A program made the position numbers and the translations under genes. A DNA stretch of 64,000 nt, from the NCBI GenBank assembly GCA_903905735.1, contig CAIVHU010000231.1, positions 46,429-110,428 of the forward strand, written 5' to 3'. Positions 54,742 through 64,000 of the stretch are shown here, in pieces (positions within the stretch are counted from its first letter, which is position 1; every line of letters begins with the position of its first letter). The DNA comes from an uncultured beta proteobacterium. Its GTDB lineage: Bacteria > Pseudomonadota > Gammaproteobacteria > Burkholderiales > Burkholderiaceae_C. The notes below the pieces were generated by a model, which saw only the letters and a list, made by a program, of their open reading frames with translations, was not told the origin of the DNA and did no database searches.

Positions 54742-56073
54742 ATGGCTTTGCGAATTCTTGGATTTGTCGGCTTCCTGCTGGTGGGAGCCGGGTTAGGTTA
54801 TTTGCTGGGTGTATCCGGGAATGAACGGTATATGGATGCCCTGTGGGCTGCCTTGTTGGGCAGTGCACTTTGGTTTGTACTGGATGCTGTTCGCGCTACC
54901 CGCGTGCTGGGTTGGTTGACGCCGCAAAGGGCACCAGAGCTGCCATTGAAGTCCGGTGTCTGGGGCGAGGTGCTGGAGCGGACCCAGCGCTTGTTGCGCG
55001 ACAAGGACCGGACCATTGCGGACAGCAACAACCGCTTGCAGGATTTTTTGTCGGCTTTGCAAGCCTCCCCCAACGGGGTGATCCTGCTGGACGATAAAAA
55101 CCGCATCGAGTGGTGCAACCAGATGTCAGCGGCTCACTTTGGGTTGGATGCCAGGCGTGACCTGCAGCAGATCATCGGCAACCTGGTACGCGACCCAGGT
55201 TTTTCGGCCTATCTGGCGGGTCGAAATTTTGCCCAGGAATTGCTGATGGCTGGACGTGAGAGCACGCCATCGCGCCCTGTGCGCCTGTCGGTGCAGCTTT
55301 ATCCTTACGGTGGTGGAAGGCTCTTGCTGCTGTCCCGCGATGTCACCGCACTGGAGCAGGCCGACGCCATGCGGCGCGACTTTGTGGCCAACGTATCCCA
55401 CGAGATCCGCACACCGCTGACTGTGCTCGCTGGTTTTGTAGAAACCTTGCAAACGCTGGAACTCGAGCCTCAGGAGCGCGAGAGTTATCTGGCGTTGATG
55501 GCCCAACAGTCCCAGCGCATGCAAACCCTGGTGAGTGATTTATTGATGCTGTCCAGACTGGAGGGCAGCCCGACACCGGGTGTTGATGCCTGGATGTCGG
55601 TGCCCACCCTGATGCGGCAACTGTCCCAAGATGCCCAGGCCCTGACCCGCGTTATCAATGGCGGTGAAGAACTGGTGCATGATCTATCTTTTGAATGCCT
55701 GTTCGACGGTGAGCTTGCTGGTGTGGCCACTGAGCTGCACAGTGCCCTGGGCAATCTGGTCAGCAACGCCATTCGTTACACCTCACCGGGTCGGCGCATT
55801 GGTGTCAGCTTCAGGCAGATACCTGATGGTCAGGCCGAGTTTGAGGTGCAAGACTGCGGGCCGGGTATTGCGCCCGAGCACCTTCCGCGTCTGACAGAGC
55901 GCTTTTACCGGGTCGACCGGAGTCGCTCCCGCGAAACCGGGGGGACTGGTTTGGGGCTGGCGATTGTCAAACACGTGGCGCAGCGACACGGTGCTACGTT
56001 GTCCATTGAAAGCAAGCTGGGGCAGGGCTCGGTGTTTCGCATCCGTTTTCCGGCAGGACGCGTGCGTCAGTAG
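54742..56073 (+). CDS. phoR: phosphate regulon sensor kinase PhoR
   Basis: 443 residues. Two membrane segments at the N-terminus with almost no periplasmic loop (FVGFLLVGAGLGYLLG, LWAALLGSALWFVLDAV), a PAS domain (about 100-205, NGVILLDDKNRIEWCN), HisKA with His220 in VSHEIRTPLTVL, and HATPase_c with NLVSNAIRY, DCGPGI and GGTGLGLAIVKHV. ATG at 54742 was chosen to keep phoB coding out. It stops 2 bp before the convergent membrane-protein gene. Confidence 0.95.
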   Translation: MALRILGFVGFLLVGAGLGYLLGVSGNERYMDALWAALLGSALWFVLDAVRATRVLGWLTPQRAPELPLKSGVWGEVLERTQRLLRDKDRTIADSNNRLQDFLSALQASPNGVILLDDKNRIEWCNQMSAAHFGLDARRDLQQIIGNLVRDPGFSAYLAGRNFAQELLMAGRESTPSRPVRLSVQLYPYGGGRLLLLSRDVTALEQADAMRRDFVANVSHEIRTPLTVLAGFVETLQTLELEPQERESYLALMAQQSQRMQTLVSDLLMLSRLEGSPTPGVDAWMSVPTLMRQLSQDAQALTRVINGGEELVHDLSFECLFDGELAGVATELHSALGNLVSNAIRYTSPGRRIGVSFRQIPDGQAEFEVQDCGPGIAPEHLPRLTERFYRVDRSRSRETGGTGLGLAIVKHVAQRHGATLSIESKLGQGSVFRIRFPAGRVRQ

Positions 56074-56075
56074 CC

Positions 56076-57782
56076 TTAATGGGCTTGCCGCTTGAAGATG
56101 TACATCTTCTCCTCGGGGCTCGCCGGATGGTTGAAGCTGCCCTGCAGCAGCCATGGCTTGCCCGGAACAAAACCGGCGGTGGTACTCGGGTTTTCACCGT
56201 TGGCAATCATCCACGGGCAGTTGGCACCGGTGTTGGCGGGTTTGAGGATGAGTTGGGTATAAAACTGAAAGGCCGCCGTCTGACTGCGGCTCAAACCCAG
56301 TGTGGAGACACACGTCGGATGCTCTGGCAACATGGTGGATGCTTGGCGCATCATGGGCGCGTAACTGCGGGCAAAGTCAAGCAGGGGTAGCCATAGGGTC
56401 ATCAGCAGTAGCCAGCACAGGGCCGCACCGCCCGCCGGTAGCACCACGCTTTTCCAAAGCGCAGCACGGTGCCGACCTATACGCCAAAAAACCAGCCAAA
56501 CCCATGTCAGACTTGCGCTCAGTGCTATCAAAAAAGGTAAGGCTGAAAAACTGTGTACAAAACCCGGAGCCAGTCGGGCCACATTCATGGCAGGCTGCGC
56601 CGGGATGCCGGTCTGCATGGAGATCCAGACCACCCAGATGATCAGTGCGCAGCCGCTGAAGAAAATCAGCGTGAACCAGTCAATCAACGCCCCCACACTG
56701 CGCTCCAGCGTCGGCAGTGCAAAAGCAGCCAGCGCTGCCAGTGCAGGCAAGGCCAGAAGCAGCGAGCGATCTCCCCCGCCAGCGGTGAGTGTGGCCGCGC
56801 TCGCCACCAGGGCAAAGCACAGCGGTAGCCAAAGGTGGCGTCCGGCAAAGCGCTGTCCCAGCAGTTGATGCCGCCAGCGCCACAGTGTCCATAACGCCAG
56901 TGGCCAGGCTGGCCAGGTGAACCACAAAAAGAGCCTCCCCAGACTTTGCCACTCCCGCCAGTCAGCCTGCGGCAAATCAATGCGCCAATGCCAGAGGTTC
57001 AGGCCCGAAGACAGCATGGCGCATAAAAGCGTGATGCCCAACAGTCCGGCGGCGCGGACCTTTAGTTGCTGCGACTCATTGCGGCCCAGCGTGGGCTCCA
57101 GCAGATAGATGCCGGCGCAACCGACCCCCAGAAACAGGCTCACACTGGGTGCCCCCGAGAGTGTCAGGCCAACCAGGCCGACCACTGCCGCCAGGCCGGG
57201 CGTGATCGCCCGGTAGGGCAGGGCTGCCGTGGCATAAAACAGCAGTGCGGTAAAACACAGTTGGGTCAGCGCAGGTGTGGTTTCGTGGGCCAGTTGCGCC
57301 AGACCCAGGCAGGCGATAAAGGCCAGCAAACCGCCGTCTGCCACGGCGCGCGCATAGTCGGTGGGCTGCGCCTCGCCACCAAACGCAAAAGCCACCGGTT
57401 GTGCCAGCGGGCTGCGTGCCAGGTAATACGTGCCGTACCAGGTGGCCAGCAGCGTGAGGGTCAGCAACCATACAAAGGGCAGGCGTGCCGCCCAGCCCAA
57501 CGGCATCCACGCGGGGGCAATCTGCATGGCCCAGGCACCCAGCCAGTAGGGCAGCAAGGCATCGATCTCGGGCCCGATACCGCCCAGTGTGGGGTGCCAC
57601 CAGTCCGCAGTGCCCTTGGCCAATTCGGCCATGTAGCCAAGGGTGGTGATGTCTTCACGCTTCCAGGGGCCGCGCCCAAGAAAACCCGGCAACACATAAG
57701 CCACGCAAAACAGCCACAGCGCCAGGCGCGGCAAACGCCGCACGGCATCCTGCGCAACGATGGCTGGGGTGGGCTGGTTCAC
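56076..57782 (-). CDS. polytopic membrane protein, ArnT-like (GT-C) candidate
   Basis: 568 residues with about 11-13 membrane segments. GRGPWKREDITTLGYMAELAKG near the start resembles the periplasmic loop that in ArnT/PMT glycosyltransferases holds the catalytic acid residues (WKxED). The rest is hydrophobic with a C-terminal periplasmic domain (about 480-568). I cannot identify a donor or acceptor. It is convergent with phoR. Confidence 0.6.
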   Translation of the reverse strand: MNQPTPAIVAQDAVRRLPRLALWLFCVAYVLPGFLGRGPWKREDITTLGYMAELAKGTADWWHPTLGGIGPEIDALLPYWLGAWAMQIAPAWMPLGWAARLPFVWLLTLTLLATWYGTYYLARSPLAQPVAFAFGGEAQPTDYARAVADGGLLAFIACLGLAQLAHETTPALTQLCFTALLFYATAALPYRAITPGLAAVVGLVGLTLSGAPSVSLFLGVGCAGIYLLEPTLGRNESQQLKVRAAGLLGITLLCAMLSSGLNLWHWRIDLPQADWREWQSLGRLFLWFTWPAWPLALWTLWRWRHQLLGQRFAGRHLWLPLCFALVASAATLTAGGGDRSLLLALPALAALAAFALPTLERSVGALIDWFTLIFFSGCALIIWVVWISMQTGIPAQPAMNVARLAPGFVHSFSALPFLIALSASLTWVWLVFWRIGRHRAALWKSVVLPAGGAALCWLLLMTLWLPLLDFARSYAPMMRQASTMLPEHPTCVSTLGLSRSQTAAFQFYTQLILKPANTGANCPWMIANGENPSTTAGFVPGKPWLLQGSFNHPASPEEKMYIFKRQAH

Positions 57783-57823
57783 GACAAGGATTGGAAGACG
57801 GTTAAAGGGTGATTGTGCAAAGA

Positions 57824-57855
57824 AAAAGGCAGCTCGGAATGACCCGGCTGCCTTT
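57824..57855 (-). terminator. terminator after rpmE2
   Basis: Stem AAAGGCAGC-CGG and CCG-GCTGCCTTT around a short loop, with the T tract on the minus strand (57823-57827). It lies 21 bp past the rpmE2 stop. Confidence 0.8.
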
Positions 57856-57875
57856 GGCAGAGCGCAAAAATGTGC

Positions 57876-58133
57876 TTACTTGGCAGCAGTTTTGCCGAAG
57901 CGGTTGCGGAAGCGCTCCACGCGGCCACCCATGTTGTCCACGGATTTCTGAGTGCCGGTGTAAAAAGGGTGCGACTCGCTGGTGGTTTCAAGCTTGATTA
58001 ACGGAAGTTCGCGGCCGTCTTCCATCTTGATCATCTCTTTGGCGCTGGCGCATGAGCGGGTCACGAATTTGAATCCATTGGACATGTCCTGGAAGCAAAT
58101 TTCGCGGTAATTGGGGTGAATGCCTTCTTTCAT
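57876..58133 (-). CDS. rpmE2: ribosomal protein L31 type B
   Basis: 85 residues, [19 protein letters not shown]..., with [27 protein letters not shown]. It has no zinc CxxC, so it is the type B (zinc-free) paralogue, often induced in zinc limitation. It is 112 bp after rho and ends in a terminator. Confidence 0.96.
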   Translation of the reverse strand: MKEGIHPNYREICFQDMSNGFKFVTRSCASAKEMIKMEDGRELPLIKLETTSESHPFYTGTQKSVDNMGGRVERFRNRFGKTAAK

Positions 58134-58245
58134 ATCTTCTCCATCAGTTGCGTTAGCCGCGTCAGCCCTTGCACAAACCCGATGTGCAATTCAAAGCCGC
58201 TCGTACTTATCGCGAAAAGCCTTAAATTATAAACTAGGCCAGTGA

Positions 58246-59508
58246 TCAGCCACCCCGACGCATCATGTCAAAGAATTCGCTGTTGGTTTTGGTGGCCTTC
58301 ATTTGCTTCAAGACCATTTCCATCGACTCGATTTCGTCCATGTTGTAGAGGAATTGGCGCAGGATACGAGTTTTTTGCAAAATTTCAGGCTGCAACAGCA
58401 ATTCTTCACGGCGCGTGCCGCTGCGGTTGAGCTGGATCGACGGGAACACGCGCTTTTCGTACAAGCGGCGGTCTAGGTGGATTTCAGAGTTTCCGGTACC
58501 TTTGAATTCTTCAAAAATCACTTCGTCCATGCGGCTGCCGGTATCCACCAGCGCCGTGGCGATGATGGTCAGCGAGCCGCCCTCTTCCACATTGCGCGCG
58601 GCGCCCAAAAAACGTTTGGGCCGCTGCAGTGCGTTGGAATCGACACCACCGGTCAGCACCTTGCCAGAAGAGGGCACCACGTTGTTGTAGGCGCGGGCCA
58701 GCCGGGTGATGGAGTCCAACAGAATCACCACGTCTTTTTTCAGTTCGACCAGGCGTTTGGCGCGCTCAATCACCATTTCAGCTACGTGCACATGGCGTGC
58801 AGCGGGCTCATCGAAGGTGGAGGCGATCACCTCGCCCTTGACGGTGCGCTGCATTTCGGTCACTTCTTCAGGGCGCTCATCCACCAGCAGGACCATCATG
58901 TGAATTTCAGGATAGTTGGCCGAAATCGCATGGGCAATGTGCTGCATCATCACCGTTTTGCCGCTCTTGGGTGGGGCCACCAGCAGGGCGCGCTGGCCTT
59001 TGCCGATGGGCGCAATGATGTCGATGATGCGCCCGGTGATGTTTTCTTCACCCTTGATGTCGCGTTCCAGCCGCATCTGCTTGTTGGGGAACAGCGGCGT
59101 CAGGTTTTCAAACATCACTTTGTGTTTGTTTTCCTCTGGGCCGCCACCGTTGACCTTTTCCAGCTTGTTCAGGGCAAAGTAGCGCTCGCCGTCTTTGGGT
59201 GTGCGCACTTCGCCTTCGATCATGTCGCCGGTGTGCAGGTTGAAGCGCCGCACCTGACTCGGGCTGATGTAGATGTCATCGGTACTGGCGGTGTAGCTGG
59301 TGTCGGGGCTGCGCAGGAAACCAAAGCCGTCAGGCAGGATTTCGAGCACGCCGTCAGCAAAAATCTGTTCTCCGGCGCGGGCACGCTTTTTGATGATGGC
59401 AAACATCAGCTCCTGTTTGCGCATGCGCCCGGTATTTTCAATCTCAAGATCTTCAGCTTGCTTGAGGACTTCTGACACGTGCAGTGCCTTGAGTTCATTT
59501 AAATGCAT
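58246..59508 (-). CDS. rho: transcription termination factor Rho
   Basis: 420 residues. N-terminal helix bundle ([17 protein letters not shown]), cold-shock-like RNA-binding domain ([16 protein letters not shown]), Walker [13 protein letters not shown], Walker [17 protein letters not shown] and R loop [10 protein letters not shown]. Hexameric helicase that ends transcripts without hairpin terminators. Confidence 0.97.
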   Translation of the reverse strand: MHLNELKALHVSEVLKQAEDLEIENTGRMRKQELMFAIIKKRARAGEQIFADGVLEILPDGFGFLRSPDTSYTASTDDIYISPSQVRRFNLHTGDMIEGEVRTPKDGERYFALNKLEKVNGGGPEENKHKVMFENLTPLFPNKQMRLERDIKGEENITGRIIDIIAPIGKGQRALLVAPPKSGKTVMMQHIAHAISANYPEIHMMVLLVDERPEEVTEMQRTVKGEVIASTFDEPAARHVHVAEMVIERAKRLVELKKDVVILLDSITRLARAYNNVVPSSGKVLTGGVDSNALQRPKRFLGAARNVEEGGSLTIIATALVDTGSRMDEVIFEEFKGTGNSEIHLDRRLYEKRVFPSIQLNRSGTRREELLLQPEILQKTRILRQFLYNMDEIESMEMVLKQMKATKTNSEFFDMMRRGG

Positions 59509-59708
59509 GGATTGACGCGATGAAAGAGGGGAGTGCTAAAACGGGGAGGCAGGCAGCTGGACTTGTCGTGTTGAAGTCGCGAGAGCCTCTGCCGGAGACT
59601 TTGCCTGACCCTTGGTGGGAGTCGGCAACGAGCGAATTATGACAGGAAAATCCCCGGGTTGACGCGCCGGGAACGCGCGGGCCTGTCAGGCCCGGTTGCA
59701 AAAAAGTA

Positions 59709-60041
59709 TCAGGCCAGTTGTTGGTCGATGAAGGCGGTCAATTGCGCCTTGCTCATGGCACCCACCTTGGTGGCGGCGAGCTGGCCGTTTTTGAACAGCA
59801 TCAGGGTCGGAATGCCGCGAATTCCAAACTTGGCAGGGATGTCGCGGTTTTCATCGACATTCATTTTGGCGATCTGCACTTTGCCTTCATAAGCCGTCGA
59901 TACTTCGTCCAGAATCGGTGCAATCATTTTGCAGGGACCACACCATTCAGCCCAGTAATCCACCAGCACAGGCGTGCTGCATTGGAGAACATCACTTTCG
60001 AACGACGCGTCGGACACATGTTTGATCAATTCACTGGCCAT
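59709..60041 (-). CDS. trxA: thioredoxin
   Basis: 110 residues, active site WCGPC (33-37) in [11 protein letters not shown] and cis-Pro in [13 protein letters not shown]. The frame stays open far upstream, but the family start and a GGAAAC-type upstream make 60041 the start. It is 200 bp before rho on the same strand; the trxA-rho order is common. Confidence 0.97.
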   Translation of the reverse strand: MASELIKHVSDASFESDVLQCSTPVLVDYWAEWCGPCKMIAPILDEVSTAYEGKVQIAKMNVDENRDIPAKFGIRGIPTLMLFKNGQLAATKVGAMSKAQLTAFIDQQLA

Positions 60042-60116
60042 GTTGTTTCCTGTTGAATATTTAAAGTGGCGAATATGGAAATTGTGACAGAAAAAGATTT
60101 TGGAAGGTTTTTGACG

Positions 60117-61370
60117 ATGAAGAAGGTGATTGTGGTGGGCGCGGGCCCGGCCGGGCTGATGGCCGCCGAGGTGTTGTCTCGTGGTGGTGTGTCGGTTGCC
60201 GTGTATGACGCCATGCCCAGCGTCGGGCGCAAATTTCTGCTGGCAGGCAAGGGTGGGCTCAATTTGACGCATTCGGAGCCCGCTGACGTGTTTGTGTCGC
60301 GCTACGGTCAGCGAAGCGGCCAGCTGGCATCCATTCTGGGGACGCTCGATGCTCAGGGTGTACGCGACTGGGCGCTGGCTCTGGGGGTGGAAACCTATGT
60401 GGGCAGTTCCGGGCGCGTGTTTCCGGTGGACATGAAAGCTGCACCGCTGCTGCGCGCCTGGCTGCATCGCTTGCGCCATCCGCAGACTGGCCCGGAGGTG
60501 CAATTTTTCATGCGCCACCGCTGGGTGGGTGTGCTCTCGGAGGACAACAGCGGCGTCAGTCTGAACTTTGACGCGCCCACTGGCCCGGTGCACGCACAAG
60601 CAGACGCGGTGGTGCTGGCGCTGGGCGGGGCCAGCTGGGCGCGTCTGGGCTCCAATGGTGCCTGGGTGCCGTGGCTGGGCGAGCGCGGTGTGGGCGTGGC
60701 ACCGCTGCTGCCCGCCAATTGCGGCTTTGATGTGCTGGGCGGCTGGAGCGACCACTTTGCCAGCCATTTTGCGGGTCAACCCTTCAAATCCGTGGCGATT
60801 TCGCTGAGCACTTCTCAAGGCTTGCATTTCCAGCGCCGGGGCGAGTTTGTGGTCACGGCCTCCGGCGTGGAGGGTAGTCTGATCTATGCGGCATCGAGCC
60901 TGTTGCGTGACGAGATCATCGCCACGGGCCAAGCCAGCTTTGAACTGGATTTGCTGCCTGACCGCTCAGCCCAGTGGGTGCTGGCCCAGGTGTCTCACCC
61001 GCGCGGCACGCGGTCACTGTCGAGCCACCTGAAAAGCCGCCTGCACATTGATGGCATCAAGGCCGCGGTGCTGCATGAAGCTTTATCCAAAGTGCAGATG
61101 CATGACCCGGTGCAACTGGCTGCCGCCATCAAGGCCTTGCCAGTGAAGTTGCAGGCCACCCGCCCGCTGAATGAGGCCATCAGCACTGCCGGTGGCGTGA
61201 TGTTCGAGTCGATGGACAGGCAACTGATGCTGCAGGCCGTGCCAGGTGTCTTTTGCGCTGGTGAAATGCTGGACTGGGAGGCTCCGACCGGCGGCTATCT
61301 GCTCACCGCGTGTCTGGCTAGTGGTGCCCATGCCGCGCAGGGCGTGCTCAACTACTTACATAAGAAATAG
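60117..61370 (+). CDS. HI0933/BaiN-like flavoprotein (FAD-dependent oxidoreductase)
   Basis: 417 residues. [19 protein letters not shown] is the FAD dinucleotide fold; [19 protein letters not shown] and [20 protein letters not shown] are family signatures. No membrane segment. GGAAGG precedes the ATG at 60117. The stop codon (61368-61370) lies within a repeat copy, so the last residues (HKK) come from it. Substrate unknown. Confidence 0.9.
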   Translation: MKKVIVVGAGPAGLMAAEVLSRGGVSVAVYDAMPSVGRKFLLAGKGGLNLTHSEPADVFVSRYGQRSGQLASILGTLDAQGVRDWALALGVETYVGSSGRVFPVDMKAAPLLRAWLHRLRHPQTGPEVQFFMRHRWVGVLSEDNSGVSLNFDAPTGPVHAQADAVVLALGGASWARLGSNGAWVPWLGERGVGVAPLLPANCGFDVLGGWSDHFASHFAGQPFKSVAISLSTSQGLHFQRRGEFVVTASGVEGSLIYAASSLLRDEIIATGQASFELDLLPDRSAQWVLAQVSHPRGTRSLSSHLKSRLHIDGIKAAVLHEALSKVQMHDPVQLAAAIKALPVKLQATRPLNEAISTAGGVMFESMDRQLMLQAVPGVFCAGEMLDWEAPTGGYLLTACLASGAHAAQGVLNYLHKK

Positions 61371-61412
61371 GCCTCTAGCCCAATCAATGAAAGCGCGAGT
61401 AGCTACATAGTC
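61361..61412 (+). repeat. dispersed repeat copy over the stop codon of the flavoprotein gene
   Basis: TAAGAAATAGGCCTCTAGCC then CAATCAATGAAAGCGCGAGT and AGCTACATAG. The TAG in GAAATAGG is the stop of the flavoprotein gene. Confidence 0.85.
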
Positions 61413-61517
61413 AATAGCATTTAATGTCAGTATCAGCCGATGATTTACAGTAGTCGTTGCGAAGTTGGCAGCGCATCTTGCCAGAACACCACATCACACA
61501 CTTCAAGAGGACACAAC

Positions 61518-62813
61518 ATGTCAGTGCAACAGCTTTATGCCCAGAAAAAGATGGCCGCCAGCGACGCGGTCCAACTCGTCAAAAACGGCGACATGATCAT
61601 CGTGCCCACTGGCGTCGGGGAGCCGCCAGCACTGTTGACCGCGCTCTCGGAGATTCGGCGCAGTTTGACCGATGTGAGAGTGGCGCAGATTCTGGCGATT
61701 CGCAAATATGGCTACATCGACCCCGATACCGTGGACCATATCCGCCACGTCGCGCTGTTTTACGGTGCTGCCACGCGTGCGGGCGGGCAGGCGGGCTGGG
61801 TGGATTTCATCCCCAACTATTTTTCAGAGATTCCCAGCCTCATCCGGCGCGACCAGATGCCTGCTGACGTGGTCTTCAGCATGGCCTCGCCCATGGACAA
61901 ACATGGCTACTTTTCACTCAGTCTGGCCGCCGACTACACCATGGCCGCTGTGGCCAAGGCGCGCGCCGTGGTGCTGGAGGTGAACCCCAACGTGCCATTT
62001 GCCTTTGGTAACTGCCATGTGCACATCTCGCAGGTGGCGGCGTTGGTGGAAAGCAGCGATCCGGTGCTCGAGGTCGGCCTGCCACAAATTGGCCCGGTGC
62101 AGGAAGCCATCGGCAAATATGTGGCGGACCTGATTGAGGACGGCTCCACGCTGCAAATCGGCTATGGCGGCATTCCGGATGCGGTGGTGATGCAGCTCAC
62201 CTCCAAACACGACCTGGGCGTGCATACCGAGATGATTGGTGACGGCATCCTGACCCTGCTGGAGGCTGGTGCCGTGACCAACAAGCTCAAAAACTACATG
62301 CCCGGCAAGATGGTGGCCACTTTTGCGCTGGGCTCCAACAAGCTCTACCAGTTCATGGACCGTAACCCGGCCCTGGAAATGCACCCTGTGGACTTCACCA
62401 ACCCGCCAGCGTTGGCCGGCAAAAACGACAAGCTGGTGGCCGTCAACGCCACCTTGCAGATTGACTTGCTGGGCCAATGTGGCTCTGAAAGCCTGGGCCA
62501 TGTGCAATATTCGGGCACTGGTGGGCAGGCCGACTTTGTGCGCGCCGCCAACATGTCCAACGGCGGCAAGTCGTTCATTGTGCTGCCGTCCACCGCCAGG
62601 GACGACACCATCTCTCGCATCGTGCCAGTGCTGTCCCCCGGCACCCATGTCAGCACCAGCAAGAACGACGTGAATTACGTGGTCACCGAGTTTGGCGTGG
62701 CGCAGCTGCACGGCAAGTCCGCCAAACAGCGCGCCCGCGAGTTGATTGGCATCGCCCACCCGGATTTCCGTGCCGAGCTGATCGAGCAGGCCAAGCTCAT
62801 GAAGGTATATTGA
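61518..62813 (+). CDS. acetyl-CoA hydrolase/transferase family protein (4-hydroxybutyrate CoA-transferase-like)
   Basis: 431 residues of the family including propionyl-CoA:succinate and 4-hydroxybutyrate CoA-transferases. GEPPALLTALSEIR opens the first domain, GIPDAVVMQLTSKHDLGVHTEM spans the join, and GQCGSESLGHVQYSGTGGQ holds the catalytic Glu. Start MSVQQLYAQKK, with AGAGGA upstream. Cytosolic. The exact acyl substrate is uncertain. Confidence 0.88.
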   Translation: MSVQQLYAQKKMAASDAVQLVKNGDMIIVPTGVGEPPALLTALSEIRRSLTDVRVAQILAIRKYGYIDPDTVDHIRHVALFYGAATRAGGQAGWVDFIPNYFSEIPSLIRRDQMPADVVFSMASPMDKHGYFSLSLAADYTMAAVAKARAVVLEVNPNVPFAFGNCHVHISQVAALVESSDPVLEVGLPQIGPVQEAIGKYVADLIEDGSTLQIGYGGIPDAVVMQLTSKHDLGVHTEMIGDGILTLLEAGAVTNKLKNYMPGKMVATFALGSNKLYQFMDRNPALEMHPVDFTNPPALAGKNDKLVAVNATLQIDLLGQCGSESLGHVQYSGTGGQADFVRAANMSNGGKSFIVLPSTARDDTISRIVPVLSPGTHVSTSKNDVNYVVTEFGVAQLHGKSAKQRARELIGIAHPDFRAELIEQAKLMKVY

Positions 62814-62826
62814 GCACAACGCGTCA

Positions 62827-63387
62827 ATGACAAGCTTGATTCACCGGTTCGACGACCCATCCTCAATCCAGGATTGGCATGCCATCAATGATGGGGTCAT
62901 GGGCGGTGTGTCCTTCAGCCGACTGCGATTCGATATCGGTGGCCTTGCGGTTTTTGAAGGTGAAGTGTCGTTGCTAAACAATGGTGGCTTTGCCTCTGTA
63001 AGAACCTCATCGCTTCAGCTGGGTAGACTTGGCACTGTGGCCTATGTGCTGTCAGCATGGGGTGATGGTCGGACTTATAAACTCAATTTGCGAACCGACA
63101 CCGGTTTTGACGGGCTGAATTACCAAGCCAGTTTCAATCCGGTCATTGGGCGGTGGAGCCAGATTGAGTTACCAGTGGCTGATTTCCTGCCGACCTTTCG
63201 AGGCAGAGTGGTGCAAGGTGCCCCATCATTGCGCCCGGACCTGGTGATCCAGGTCGGGTTAATGATTGCAGACAAGCGAGCAGGGCCGTTCAGGTTGCTG
63301 GTAAGGTCGATTGAAGCGGTTGAGTCCGTGTCCTTGAGCGCAGCTGAGGGTCGTCATTCACCGCCGCATCACCGCGATCACCCATGA
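62827..63387 (+). CDS. CIA30-family protein
   Basis: 186 residues, MTSLIHRFDDPSSIQDWHAINDGVMGGVS; the WxxxNDGVMGGVS motif and VAYVLSAWGDGRTYKLNLRTD are typical of CIA30 (NDUFAF1-like) galactose-binding-fold proteins. Function in bacteria is unclear to me. It starts 13 bp after the CoA-transferase gene and is probably co-transcribed. Soluble. Confidence 0.85.
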   Translation: MTSLIHRFDDPSSIQDWHAINDGVMGGVSFSRLRFDIGGLAVFEGEVSLLNNGGFASVRTSSLQLGRLGTVAYVLSAWGDGRTYKLNLRTDTGFDGLNYQASFNPVIGRWSQIELPVADFLPTFRGRVVQGAPSLRPDLVIQVGLMIADKRAGPFRLLVRSIEAVESVSLSAAEGRHSPPHHRDHP

Positions 63388-63462
63388 ATCCGGCTCACAG
63401 CCACAGCGTTGGCAACGCCCGTATCGCGCTCTCCGACGTGTTCACCTGAATTCGTTAGGTGG

Positions 63463-64000
63463 TCAATCGGCCAATGCCGAGGTGATATCGTCGATACGCG
63501 TCATCACCTCCGGCGTGAGCTTGGGCATGACCTCCATCGCACCCAGGTTCTCCATCAATTGCGCTGACTTGGAGGCCCCGGTGATAACGGTGCTGACGTG
63601 CGGGTTGCTGGCCACCCACGCAATGGCCAACTGGCTCAGACTGCACCCCAGCTCTGAAGCTACTGTGCCCAGTTGTGCGACTGCGGCGTTTTTGGCGGCA
63701 TCTGTCAGGCCGTTGACCAGAAATCCCATGCTCTCCAAGGCACCACGGCTACCCGGTGGCACGCCATGGCGGTATTTGCCCGTCAGCAACCCACTGGCCA
63801 GCGGGCTCCAGGTGGTTAGGCCCAAACCGATGTCCTCGTACAGGCGGGCGTATTCTTTTTCCACCCGTTTGCGGTGAAACAGGTGGTATTGCGGTTGCTC
63901 CATGACCGGCTTGTGCAGGTGATGTTTGTCGGCGATGTCCCAGGCTGCCTGAATCTCCTGGGCCGACCACTCGCTGGTACCCCAGTACAAGGCCTTGCCA
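63463..64000 (-). CDS. aldo/keto reductase (3' part)
   Basis: The frame is open to the window edge, so the 5' part is missing; about 179 residues are seen. [44 protein letters not shown] and [20 protein letters not shown] are from the C-terminal half of voltage-channel-beta-like (YghZ-type) aldo/keto reductases. NADPH-dependent. It is convergent with the CIA30 gene. Confidence 0.92.
   Translation of the reverse strand, partial: GKALYWGTSEWSAQEIQAAWDIADKHHLHKPVMEQPQYHLFHRKRVEKEYARLYEDIGLGLTTWSPLASGLLTGKYRHGVPPGSRGALESMGFLVNGLTDAAKNAAVAQLGTVASELGCSLSQLAIAWVASNPHVSTVITGASKSAQLMENLGAMEVMPKLTPEVMTRIDDITSALAD

Noticed and set aside
58477..59475. 332-codon open frame opposite rho
   Set aside because: Same reason; His/Phe/Gly-rich with no domain and no ribosome-binding site.
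59670..59708. GC-rich palindrome CGGGCCTGTCAGGCCCG after trxA as terminator
   Set aside because: On the minus strand the T run precedes rather than follows the hairpin, so it is not a normal intrinsic terminator.
60042..60932. Long in-frame extension upstream of trxA
   Set aside because: It is antisense to the flavoprotein gene; thioredoxin has a clear family start at 60041 and the extension has no domain.

Overview
The window looks like an ordinary chromosomal segment of a betaproteobacterium of the Comamonadaceae, most like Rhodoferax or a close relative. This rests on gene content and order: an exbB-exbD-lpxK-Trm112-kdsB-adk block beside xseA and sodB, clpX-lon followed by Gly/Gly/Cys/Leu tRNAs, and a dispersed ~45-bp repeat of a kind I associate with this family. 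It was judged by reading, without any database search.

Layout. 1-3106: 3' end of clpX, then lon. 3170-3653: four tRNA genes with hairpin terminators between them. 3654-4573: a small AT-richer insert with a secreted DUF4124-like gene, closed by a near-copy of the tRNA-Leu 3' end, which suggests an old integration scar. 4574-5215: a small acidic conserved protein. 5234-22888: a complete MSHA-type (type IVb) pilus locus in the order mshE-G-F-A-C-D-O-P-Q-I-I2-J-K-L-M-N, a permutation of the Vibrio order. An HD-GYP cyclic-di-GMP phosphodiesterase (22931-24175) follows at once. MshE carries an N-terminal cyclic-di-GMP-binding domain, so the locus holds both a sensor and a probable degrader of the same messenger.

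24149-28402 (minus strand): acyl-CoA dehydrogenase, APH-like kinase, a Crp/Fnr regulator and a D-2-hydroxyacid dehydrogenase. The first two resemble a split ACAD10/11 or LvaA/LvaC pair. 28535-30724: a small protein, lexA with two tandem SOS boxes, and a divergent L-asparaginase. 30829-34768 (minus): adk, kdsB, Trm112-like, lpxK, exbD, exbB. 35084-39081: xseA, sodB, a DUF192 gene and icd. 39180-45709: a short Ppx/GppA phosphatase, a divergent CorA-like transporter with an MgtE-N-like front end, an M14 peptidase, a hydrolase and a chemoreceptor. 45731-47653: an EAL-CBS-GGDEF protein.

47705-56073 is a phosphate-starvation region: a PlcP-like metallophosphoesterase, a small helical protein, pstSCAB-phoU-phoBR, and 11-bp-periodic PHO-box arrays in front of all three transcription units. 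PstSCAB imports phosphate, PhoU and PhoR sense through it, PhoB activates, and the PlcP-like enzyme would recover phosphate from phospholipids. The remainder holds a polytopic membrane protein, rpmE2, rho, trxA, an HI0933-type flavoprotein, a CoA-transferase, a CIA30 protein and the end of an aldo/keto reductase.

The most unusual signal is the dispersed repeat. About eight copies lie in the window. Most sit at gene 3' ends, but three lie inside genes in frame: they encode the start of the MshQ signal peptide and insertions in asparaginase and in exonuclease VII. A fourth supplies the stop codon of the flavoprotein gene. I see no prophage, transposase, CRISPR array or rRNA gene.
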